NCBI GenBank assembly: GCA_014529385.2
Contig: CM043966.1
Span: forward strand, 88,630,587 to 88,694,586
Length of the DNA stretch: 64,000 bases
Origin: Adiantum capillus-veneris
Lineage: Eukaryota; Streptophyta; Polypodiopsida; Polypodiales; Pteridaceae
Reading direction: 5' to 3'
Below are positions 35,095 through 44,438 of the stretch, piece by piece. How positions within the stretch are numbered: the stretch's first letter is position 1; the number at the start of each line of letters is the position of its first letter. The translations under genes and the position numbers were made by a program. The notes beneath the pieces were generated by a model. It was not told where the DNA came from. It did not search any database and saw only the letters and a program-made list of their open reading frames with translations.

Positions 35095-36040
35095 TCCGCT
35101 CGTTGAGGACAAGAATTGTAAGTATGCCCTATCTCAAAACATTCAAATCATCGAACTTCTTGTAATAGGATTTGGCATTGACGCCATGGCAAACAAGACC
35201 TTTTGACATTGACTTTTACGAGACTCCTGGGGATTTTCTTGTTGTTGCCAAGAATTCTGATTGTTTACTTGAATTTATTTGTCGTAAACTCAAGACTCCC
35301 TTTCATAAGCTTGTACCCGACCATGGCATGGCCCGTAAGCTCTTGCATTGTTGATACTTGTTTAGACAGACAGTATTCCTGGAAGCATGATGGCAATCCA
35401 ATGTTATATCGCTCGCATTGGTCCTCCAAGGTCATCAACTTGAAGAAAGACACCGGGAAGGTAGATGTGGAGAAACCTTTGGTTGTAGTCTTTCATGGTC
35501 TCCATGGCAAGCCATTTCAAGTTGACTTATTCACACAAAATTTGGACTTTAAAGAGGGAGGTCAGATAACTTTGTGCAAAAAATGTCTTGAAAACTTGCC
35601 AAGTCCTTGGAGCATGCGGTTGGGTCACGATTGAACTCCACCACTAGAGGGAGGTCATATACCTTCATGCAAAAATAGTCTTGAAAGCTTGCAAGTGCTT
35701 GAGTATGTAGTTGGGTCGCGATTAAACTCCACCACTGTATAACATTATCCTTGAGAAATCCTACTGGTCAAGAAATCTTTGATTCTTTTGTATAGTTCCC
35801 TAAAGCATAGATGTTGCCGAATTGTTGGAAGAACTATAAGGCTCTTTTATGATCTTTCACTCAAAAAAGTAAAAAATTTGATTGTTGTGCCGCCATCCTT
35901 GAAATCCTTTGGTTGGTTAGGCACAAACCCTGGATGTGGATAGTAGGGATATCCATATGGGCTCCAACCATTGTAACCGGGTGGTGGTGGTGGTGGTGGT
36001 GGGGGAGGCGATGGCAACGGGGGCAGAGGTGGTTGCACTG
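35095..36040 (-). pseudogene. gag remnant of element X
   Basis: Reading leftward: a proline-rich stretch (PPLPSPPPPPPPPPPGYNGWSPYGYP-like, 36038-35847) with FKDGG; a capsid-like FLKDNVIQWWSL segment near 35750; and at about 35140-35105 a damaged zinc knuckle, CFEIGHTYNSC, in which one Cys of C-x2-C-x4-H-x4-C is replaced by Ile. About 90 bp are tandemly duplicated (35554-35645 and 35647-35737). Several stops and frameshifts. Confidence 0.5.
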
Positions 36041-36340
36041 GATCAGGATCAAGCGGCTACACCATGTTTCTAAAAACTCTCCCAATCAGTATAGACAGTT
36101 GTAAAGGTTGTCGGTTAGAGGCTCTTGCACTTTTTGGTAACGGATGAGGAAAAACCATCTAGGGCATTGGAGGGGGTAACATGTAGTTCAAAAACTGTTG
36201 AAAACTTTGCAACATCGGGAGATTTTGTTGCGAAGATTGTCGAGAAGAAACTGCAGGTACTCTTTAGAATCCAAAAAGGACATTATGCTTTCTTTGTTCT
36301 AGGTAGGACCGGTATGCTTTCAGAAAAGCACTTGACTGGA

Positions 36341-36352
36341 GCTCTAATACCA
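36341..36352 (-). promoter_or_regulatory. tRNA-iMet primer binding site of X
   Basis: GCTCTAATACCA is the reverse complement of TGGTATTAGAGC, adjacent to the right-hand LTR of X. The LTR start here is TT instead of TG. Confidence 0.65.
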
Positions 36353-37291
36353 CTTAATGGGAAGGCACCACGTGCCAATGAAAAAGAACAGATGGAACAA
36401 ACTTTAAGCACTTCAAAACAACTCAACAGAAAGAAGAAGAAGATAATATTTAGCATCGTGGAAAACGATGGTGCAGCCAAAGTTGTTCGAAGCTAGGAGG
36501 CGGTCTATGCCAGGCAAAGGTGGCAGTCGAGTGCAGTGCAGAAGGCTACGACAAGTGCCAAGGCCCTAGGCAGCCAAAGGGTAGTGGGAATGTATGCTTA
36601 AAGCGGCATTTTAGGCCAAAAGTGATGCGGGATGGTCTAGATGGGATGGCAAATCAAGATGTCCAAAATGCCAAATCAGTATCATGAAATGTAGTGTTCA
36701 TTGTGCTCTAGAAGTCCGTCCAGACGGCTCATCAAACGGAGCCCCAGTGCTCAAGATATTGTAGTTTAAAGGAAGGGTGTGTAGCAGATCCCTGACGGAT
36801 AGGGCAGCTGGGGACAGGTGGCCTGGGCTGATGTCAATATATACATGTGTAGTGCTCGAGTTGTGGAGCATGCTTGTCTTCTCGGAATACAAATCGGAGC
36901 TTTGGTTGGCAAGATATGGTCAATTGAATTTTTGCCAGGGGCCGGGTCTGAGCCTGCATTGGAGGGTGTGCCATCTGGCAGTTTTATGGCCTCGCCAAAG
37001 TTCTCGATGAAAGTGTGCATCATGTGGAGCTAGCACAAGTCAACGGTGCATCAATCGGATACTCGGTCAGCAGGATACGTCAGGATCAAATTGGGGGCAT
37101 TTGGCGGGGGAGTGCATGCGGGTGATTTTCTCAGTTTTGATGGCCTCAGATAGCTGGCTCAGAAGAAGCGTAGTATGGTGGGGTTTGCATGACCCGGGGC
37201 TGACTCGGTGAAGATTTGGTCCGACTTGGCGATCCAAGTTTCCGATCATCCGACAAGGTATAGGGGCCGGGAGAAGAAGGCCAAAAGAGAG

Positions 37292-37331
<40 letters not shown>

Positions 37332-37697
37332 GAGGTTTTTTGGAGCTTGAGGGCCTTGGAAGGAGGGCTGCCAATTGGCATGGGGGGTTAAACCCATATG
37401 CGTTGCCAGCACGCAGAGCCGTGGGATATAAGTGAAGAAAGAGGCACCACTTTGGGGTATTGAGGTGAGCATGGAGCTCCATGAGCTCGTGGCTATGGCG
37501 TAGGCGGCCATCACGGGCATTGTGAGCTGGCGCGCGGCCCAGTGGGACACATCGTCGTGGTGTTTTGGCAAGGCGGGGTGGTGTGGTGGCGCGCCCGCAT
37601 GAGAGAGTTGAGCTGGGTGATGACGTGGCAAGCGCCGATTGAAGGGCGAGCTCACACGGGCGGCCACATGGCTAGACATTTTAAAGGCAAAGGGGAA

Positions 37698-37721
37698 GGG
37701 CATTAGCGACATCGCTAATGC
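37698..37721. repeat. Perfect palindrome with TAGCGA core arms
   Basis: Arms GGCATTAGCGA and TCGCTAATGCC are separated by CA. It is related to the palindrome at 38105-38126 and followed by a C-run, as that one is. Confidence 0.85.
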
Positions 37722-38104
37722 CCCCCTAGTGTGAGATAGAGGCGAGTCCCGCAGGGATGAAGGGAGGCCGGAGCAGTTGGGTCCGAGCCGGGAGTTAAGG
37801 TGGCAAGGAGGGCTGTCCCACGGACAATGAGCAAAAGAGCGAGAGCGAGAGAAAGCCGCCATGTGTACAAGACAAAGGCAAGGGCAAGCAAGGCCTGAGA
37901 GGGTTCCAAGTGCAGAAGTCAAGCAAGCACTTCTAAGGCCGAGCATAAAGGTCAATTCAAGGTGAGGGCAAAGGCCCAGACCAAAGAGAAGGCTGGAGGA
38001 AGTCGGATAGAGAGAGGGAAAAAGTCAAAATCAAGCAATGCAAGGTTGAGCTCCAAAAGGGTAAAAGTGGAGGTGGAAAAAATAAAAAATGAGAAAAGGC
38101 AAGG

Positions 38105-38126
38105 GGCAATAGCGACGTCGCTATTG
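38105..38126. repeat. Perfect palindrome GCAATAGCGAC/GTCGCTATTGC
   Basis: A 22-bp perfect dyad with GACGTC at its centre (an ACGT core, the type bound by bZIP factors), about 150 bp upstream of a TATAAAAG box. A regulatory role in the putative LTR is inferred. Confidence 0.85.
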
Positions 38127-38128
38127 CA

Positions 38129-38159
<31 letters not shown>

Positions 38160-39771
38160 GTGCAAAAGAGAGAAGAAGAGAGCAGATAGAACAAGGCGGT
38201 GCCCCCCTTCCCAAAAGATACCAAAAATGGGTGCCATATGGACCAATTGAAGAGCAGTTTCCCCAAATTGAAGACCCCCCTATAAAAGTAATTAATCAAA
38301 TTAAGGGCTTTTTCCTGGCCTTTTGGGTGTCGTTTGAAGCCTGCAAAGTGGAGTTCTCTAGCAAGCTAGCCCCTTTGTAACTTTTTCTTGAAAATGACCA
38401 TGGTGATGGCAGTGCAAGTCCGTGTATATGTTTTTTGAATTACAATCAAGCCACAATTGCCTTCGGTGCTGTCGTTTCCCCTTCCCCCCTTCTCTTTCTC
38501 CTGCTTTCATGGTTCTCATCGGTGGCGGCTGTGTGGATGTGTGTGCCCCCCCCCCGATCGATCGACGGTGTCTAGTGAGAGAGTGAGATTGAGTGGCTGT
38601 GAGTGTGTGTAAGGGTGGAGACAGGCAGTGGTAGTAGGTGTACCTTGTGTGGTGGTTTGTGGAGTGTGTGAGCAGTGGAAGTTGAGTAGATGGCAGTCTG
38701 CTAGTGTAGAGTGTTTCTTTAAAGGTGTTTTCTGAGAGGATAGGGGTGTTGTGGATACCCTGAGCTATAGAGAGGCCCTTGTGTTTGTGCTGGGCGTGTT
38801 CCCCCATTCCCCCTCTCCAACGATCCCAAGAGAGGTACATTATACACGAGACATGAAGTGGAGGTGTTTCATCCCAAGAGAGCACTGGTCCTAAAACAAT
38901 GGTGCCCCTTTTGATATTTTTCTATATTGCTTCAACTCAATACAACTGCAACTCACTACAACTGCTAAGACTCTTGCTGTGGTTCCGCTCCTGTGAGAAT
39001 GCCAGAGAAGAGATTCCAGAATATATTTTAAACCATGGCCATTCAAAAGCAGTACATGAAAAGCATCAAACTTTAAAACATATGGTCTCCTAAAAAGCTG
39101 CCAACATAAATTTAGGGAATTTGTACAACTACCACATCAACAACCAACAATGCAAAATGCGAAATTGACCGTACAGTGCCATTGTCAGTCAACGTAAATT
39201 GCGGAAAGTCCTTACAGCCTTGCCATGCAATCAATACCTACGTAATTAATCTTCTGTGTGTGTGGGTTCTTCTTTATTTCTAGTAATTTGGGCCCAATTG
39301 GAAGAGGGTCCCATAAGAGAAGTTGGTTGGGAACTCTTTTTAAAATTGAGCCTCTCGATGAGAAACTATAAGTTGGTGACACCTTCTTCTTCTTAATTGC
39401 TTCTAGGGTTTAGGCCCTGCAACCTAGATCTACAGGCCGGCTAGGGTTCTTCAGTGGATTTTGGATTTGTTGAAGTCCTATATATCTGACAACAAGATGG
39501 AGTGGGAGTAGTATTTGCGCTTGGTAAAGTTTTCTTACAACAAGAACTTGGTGTTATACACAAGTGTGTGTCCTCGGGCTGTCATCATGTAGTGCTTGTC
39601 ATGGGCAGGGGATCCCCAATATCCTAGGTCATTTTGGTTAGGCATTTAGGATATACATTTTGCGCAAGGTCCAATTTGTGCAAGGGTATCTCAAAGGTCA
39701 CTTTTTCTCCTCCCATTGTGTATTTTTTCAGCTGATTGGGGTTAAGCTTGTACAGCAGACAGGTCGCGAGC

Positions 39772-39774
<3 letters not shown>

Positions 39775-39818
<44 letters not shown>
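39775..39818. repeat. (CT)n in the putative H LTR
   Basis: A simple dinucleotide run of about 22 units. Confidence 0.9.
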
Positions 39819-39820
<2 letters not shown>

Positions 39821-39990
39821 CGATCAGGCAGTGCCGCCGTCGGCAAGTTAGTGGGGGGCCCTGTGAGGGTGTTGGGGGGCCCATCCGGTGATCTCTCATC
39901 GAATTCATTAAGTATTTAGATCTTGAGTTTGTGCGAAGCACTCATCTTGAGTTGAATTCCATAGCTGCTATTTTGCTGTGCATCTTACAC

Positions 39991-40004
39991 TGGTATTAAA
40001 GCTT
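39991..40004 (+). promoter_or_regulatory. tRNA-iMet primer binding site of H
   Basis: TGGTATTAAAGCTT follows CTTACAC. Two mismatches to TGGTATCAGAGC. Confidence 0.65.
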
Positions 40005-41039
40005 TTGGTTGAGCTTCGGTTCTCACATTCTCTTGCAAGAAAAACACAAAAGATAGACTTGGGCTTGGAAGAGCGGCAGAAGATTCCAAAGGGTTGTTCT
40101 TAGAGAATCTTGGATCATTCTTTATTCCACTCCCCAAGAGCGGATCTGCTAACTGTGAGGAAAGGAGGTTGACTCTTCAACGAGAACGAGAAGGTAGGCA
40201 GATTTGGAGACAGCTAAGGGACCAGCCCCTGCAGGCCTTGGTCCAATCCTCGCAAAGACACCACCATCCTAGGCAAGCGCTGACACAATAACCAAGGTAT
40301 CACATCGTTGATTGAAAAGCTCACCTTCAGTCTGTATGGAATTAAGATGGACGTAGCGAGAATTTATCCATGTTTGCAATAATTCGATTCTTATTTCGCC
40401 ACTACCAAAAAATCTTCATTGTTGATGAGGATGGGGAGTGTCTGATTTAATTCAAACGCTCTCAATTGAATGTTCATGACATGCCAAGGATGCACAATAA
40501 TGGACTCAATGAAGGTGCTGTTGCGGACCCGAGCCCATGGTGTGTGTTGTTGATATGGATTACAAGCTTAAATGGAACAGGTAGGTGATATCGGAGGCTA
40601 GGTACTCATAAGCGAGCATGTACTTTGAAGAGTTCTAATGGATTTTTTTCTTTATTGACAACAGAGCGCATGTCCCAATTCTTCAGAGAAGAAGCATCAT
40701 CGGCCATTTTCTCGATACTTTTTGTAAGATTGTGTGTGCATTATTAAGATTTACGTAATGTTTTTTATAGGTTTCAGATGAGTTAGTCCCTCACCTTAGC
40801 TACGATTAAGCTTGGATATCGTTTTGCTTTTGCATTAAAAAAGAGTCCATTATAGATCGTCCCTTCGGTGGTAGTGACTCTAGATTAAATATGTTAGTTG
40901 AGCACTAAAGGTTAGGTAGATAACAGGATGGAGATCACCTGGACCTTCTAGAGGACAATCTTTTCGTTTTAGATAGCCATGATCTGTCCTTGTTGAGGCA
41001 TACAAATAGAGATTTTGCTAGCCATGTTCTCACTGACTT
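40005..41039 (+). other. Degraded gag/leader of H and start of an insertion
   Basis: Charged, gag-like coding at about 40070-40290 (QREREGRQIWRQLRDQPLQ) is lost after about 40330. From about 40630 the DNA shows exon-like blocks with AG/GT borders (for example CAACAG/AGCGCATG to TTTTT/GTAAGATT) on the plus strand. They belong to the gene fragment duplicated in the following inverted repeat. I do not recognise that gene. Confidence 0.4.
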
Positions 41040-41975
41040 GCAGAAAAGATTCACTGGGGATGTTCTCCATAGCAGCTACTCTTTCGTAGATAATTTATAG
41101 GTTATACTTCTTTAGCTTCATTATGTGTTTCATTACTTTATGTGACCGTGCTTACGTTGGTTTTTTTAGGTATGCAAGGTAATTGTGAGGTTTTCGTTTC
41201 ACTTTTGTTTTTATTTTTCAAATAGATGGACGACATCTACAAGACGAACTATGAGTCCCTACATTTCATCTATTTTAGAGAGTCATTGACAGCAATTTAG
41301 ATTAATTTAGGTCTTTAAACATACTCAATTTGGTGTGTGAGAAACAAGATATTATAAATTTTAATAAATTATGATTAGTCCTTTCTGGTAGAGTACTTTT
41401 TTTTAATCTCATTTTAAAGTTTTTCAGCCACCTGTAAGAAACAAGAACAAAATAGAGCCTTGCTTGTTGCTTGTCTTAATTTTTACTATCTATTGTGTTT
41501 TGAGAATGGAGATCTATTATTTTAAAACTGAGACCAGCAACAAGCAGGGCTTTATTTTGTTTTTGCTTCTTGCACGTGGTGAGAGACTTAGAAATGAGTG
41601 GAAAAGAAAGTACTTTGGTGAAAAGGATTGTTGTCAATTTACTAAAATTTGTGAGATTTTTCTTTTTACTTACGGAATTGAATATGTTTAAAGACCTAAG
41701 TTAATATAAATCACTGACGTGACTCTCTGAAGTAGACGACGTGTAGAGACTCATAGTCCATCGTGTAGATTTCACTTACCTATTTGAAAAATAAAAATAA
41801 AAAAGTGAGACAAAAAACTCATAATTACCTTACACACCTAAACAAGCCAAGGTAAGCACAATTATATAAAGCAATAAAACACACAAATTAAGCTAAAGAA
41901 GCATACCTTATGCTTTAGGATGACTGATAAGTCATCTTCAACAGAGGAGCTACTATGGGACACCGTCACGACGAA
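41040..41975. repeat. Long inverted repeat (arms ~290 bp, loop ~340 bp)
   Basis: The left arm (about 41040-41335) pairs with the right arm (about 41668-41975). Shared blocks, read with the right arm reversed, include CATAGYAGCT, ACTTCTTTAGCTT, TTTTATTTTTCAAATAG, GACTATGAGTC-type and TTAGGTCTTTAAACATA. Both arms keep an intron-exon border (CAAATAG) and a short coding block (Y-ES-LH-x-x-YFRES). It is an inverted duplication of a gene fragment inserted in H. Confidence 0.75.
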
Positions 41976-42054
41976 TCGTGTTAAACAACAACAACAATCG
42001 TTCCAAGGAGAAGGGAGTTTAGAAAGGTAAAAAAAACTCTCATTAAGATCTTGA

Positions 42055-42662
42055 AGCATTTTGCAAGGACCATAAATGTTCTCAACTGTGGAGATCAAGG
42101 ACATGGCTATCGTTCTTGCCCCAAGAGAAATTTCCGCAATGAGACTCCTAGAGCTTCCACTATCGAAGCTCCAAAAGAGGATGCTCATTGCAAAGGATCA
42201 CCTCTCTCCTATGCTTGGGGAAAGGTAAGGGAGCATGATGACTTTATCTTGTTTGACCCTGGCTCTACTCACAACTTCATATCAACGGAGTTGGCCACCA
42301 AGTTGGACATTTAAGCTTTTGAGATGGGAGATACTGCAACTACCAATACCGCTTTGAAGGGACAACAAGCCTCCGTTAGTCCCTTGATTGGGAAGTTGAG
42401 ACTTCATGTCCAAAGTTATGTCGACAAAGAAGACTTTTTCATCTCTCCTCTCCAACATGAGGATGCTATCCTAGGGGTTTCATGGGTTAACCACATGGAT
42501 TCCAACATGAAGTTCCTTGAAAGGAGAATCTACTTCACCTACAGGGAGAAGAGCAAGTATATAGATGTTAGTGAGTCTGGTTGTACTATATCACTTGTAG
42601 ATCCTCTTGCTTTTCATAAATCAATAAAGAGCTCAGTTTTTGCGTACTTGATTTTTGTCTAA
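42055..42662 (+). pseudogene. H gag zinc knuckle and aspartic protease
   Basis: KCF/NCGDQGHGYRSCPKR is a CCHC zinc knuckle with a two-base insertion between the first two cysteines (AAATGTTCTCAACTGT). It is followed by a linker and FILFDPGSTHNFISTELA, the retropepsin active-site region. After a TAA at 42313 the frame resumes with ISPLQHEDAILGVSWV (the ILGVSWL-type flap/terminal motif) to 42662. The sequence then decays to the point at 42819 where G is inserted, within the DHQIELL motif that normally precedes reverse transcriptase. Confidence 0.75.
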
Positions 42663-42819
42663 GAGTCCCTAAAAGATTCTAATATTTCATGAAATGTAAA
42701 TGGTAGGAATCAAGAAGAATTAGACTTGTCTAATTTTCTAAAAATATGTGTTCATTGATGATATCCCTATGGACCTACCTCCAAAATGGGGGATGATGAC
42801 CATCAAATTGAGCTCCTAC

Positions 42820-43032
42820 TGACGGGAGCAAAGCGAACCCCGAACCCCCGACGGCCTCTAAAACACCGGGGACCGAATAGCGCGTCTCGAGCCTGTCATG
42901 GTAAAGCAAACAGAGACACCACCTAGCTTCAACGGCTAGGACGCAAACAACACACCACCATAACAAAGTTTTCATCCAAGCGAGATGGATGCTTGGGAGT
43001 AATGATGAAGAGGAAAGGGAATGAGATCAAGT

Positions 43033-43095
<63 letters not shown>

Positions 43096-44410
43096 AGGGG
43101 GTATAGCGGCTTAGTACTTAGGCACCACAAGAGGATGGCGAATCCGCACACCCTTCACACATACACAAGCTCACTCCAAAACACAAGACTAGGTGGCGAT
43201 TCCGCACACCTCACATGGGCAAAACATTGCAATAAAAACATACTCACAAAACCTCAAGCTTTATTTAGAGAATAAGGCGATGAAATGGGGAGCATAGGGT
43301 AGGGGAATGAGAAGGAAGAGAGTGGTAGAGCACATGGCGGATAGGTGGGAGTTGATGGCGAAGACTCGCACGAGGGTTATGGCCATCATCCTTCATTTAG
43401 TTGCCCTTCATCTTCCATAGCCCAAGGGTGTAGAGGTCATGCTCAAGACGAGCATGGTGATTGCGGTGATGGTGATGGTGTGGGTGTGTGTGTGTGCACT
43501 AGGCACACACAGTGCATAGTGTACTCTTTGGTGATGGTGTGTGTGTTTTTGTGTGATGGTGACCCCTCTTTATATAGGGGAGGAGGGGGAGAGAAATTCT
43601 AAAATTTAGAAATGAAGAAATCATTATCTACATAGGTCATGTGACTGTGGGCCCCACTTGTCTGGCTGTGTGTATATGTGCCAGAACAGCAGTCTCATGA
43701 GAGAGAGACTAAGAGAGAGAGATAGGTTGATGAAAAAAAGTGAGAGGTGACATGGAGAATAAAGTAATTACAAGAGGGGAGAGAGGGGAGTGTGCTCAGA
43801 GGTGAATCTGTGTGCAGATGTGTGTGAACACAAGAAAAATCAGGTAACCACCGGGTGGGGATGGGTCTGTGGGCACCTTTTTCAGTGAAACTGAGTGTGT
43901 GTGAGTGTGGGGGAGGTTATTTAGCTACAAGACAAGAGACATGGCGCCCTTTAGAGAGAGAGGGGGGTATTTGGGTCATGGAATATGATAGGAGAGAGAA
44001 AGAGGGGGTGGGGTATACTATTTTGGAAGATAGGGTAAGTTGCATGTGAGTTAAGGTGCATTATTGGTGAGTTATAATGCATTATTGGTGAGAGGTGGGG
44101 TAGCTTGAGGGGAGAGAGAAAGGAGAAAGGACAAGGGGAAGAGAGAGGGGGTTGACCTTTTGACTAGAGGAGAGGAAAAGGGACACCCGACGGGGCAACA
44201 GTGAAGAAAAAGGAGGCAAGGTGGGGATGGGCTATCCCGCAGGTATGAGGTGGCCTATTTTACCTTTCTTATATATTTACATAATCATACTTTATTTTTT
44301 TCTTACTTTTTTCAATGCCTTTTATCACTCCCTCCATAAGAGGGGGTTTTCATGGGGTGGGGACGAGAGAAGAGGGGTATGGGAGCTTGGCTTGTGAAAA
44401 GCCCCCATCA
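42820..44410 (-). repeat. 3' LTR of G
   Basis: Contains (GA)n of 58 bp at 43035-43092; the partner has only about 21 bp at 50758-50778. This one tract accounts for nearly all the 38-bp length difference. Confidence 0.95.
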
Positions 44411-44426
44411 TTAGCCCTCCCCTTTT
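44411..44426 (-). promoter_or_regulatory. Polypurine tract of G
   Basis: On the minus strand AAAAGGGGAGGGCTAA ends directly at the LTR start TGATGG. It starts about a dozen bases after the pol stop codon at 44439. Confidence 0.8.
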
Positions 44427-44438
44427 GGCTAGAGGCAT

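Larger units (their letters stand above)
36435..38825 (+). mobile_element. 2.4-kb insert in the X LTR, probably a solo LTR
   Basis: It is bounded by the break in LTR homology. It is GC-richer than its surroundings and has no recognised gene; the 269-codon minus-strand ORF at 37955-37146 has no motif. It contains a (TA)n run at 37290-37327, a C-run at 38128-38158, two perfect palindromes (37698 and 38105) and a CCTATAAAAG box at about 38279 followed by a leader-like stretch. These suit the promoter part of a plus-strand LTR. Possible target duplication AAAG/CAAG only. Confidence 0.4.
36354..39470 (-). repeat. 5' LTR of X, split by an insert
   Basis: 36354-36434 and about 38826-39470 together match the left LTR (23769-24530). 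The match breaks after CAGAAAG and resumes at AGAGAGGT. Confidence 0.6.
23769..39480 (-). mobile_element. Gypsy-type LTR element X, host of a nested stack
   Basis: Homologous LTRs lie at 23769-about 24530 and 36354-about 39470. The second is split by a 2.4-kb insert between about 36435 and 38825. A primer binding site (reverse complement of TGGTATTAGAGC) lies at 36341-36352, so transcription is leftward. The interior, after removing element Y, is about 2.6 kb and keeps an aspartic protease, a damaged zinc knuckle and capsid remnants. Most of pol is gone. Right boundary uncertain; no target duplication found. Confidence 0.6.

Noticed and set aside
37146-37955. 269-codon minus-strand ORF
   Set aside because: It has no motif, contains an Ile-Tyr run from (TA)n, and lies in GC-richer LTR-like DNA where long chance ORFs are expected.
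40400-40415. CACTACCAAAAAA as a CACTA transposon end
   Set aside because: No matching inverted end or target duplication was found before 42.06 kb, and the motif is short. It remains possible as one edge of the insertion in H.
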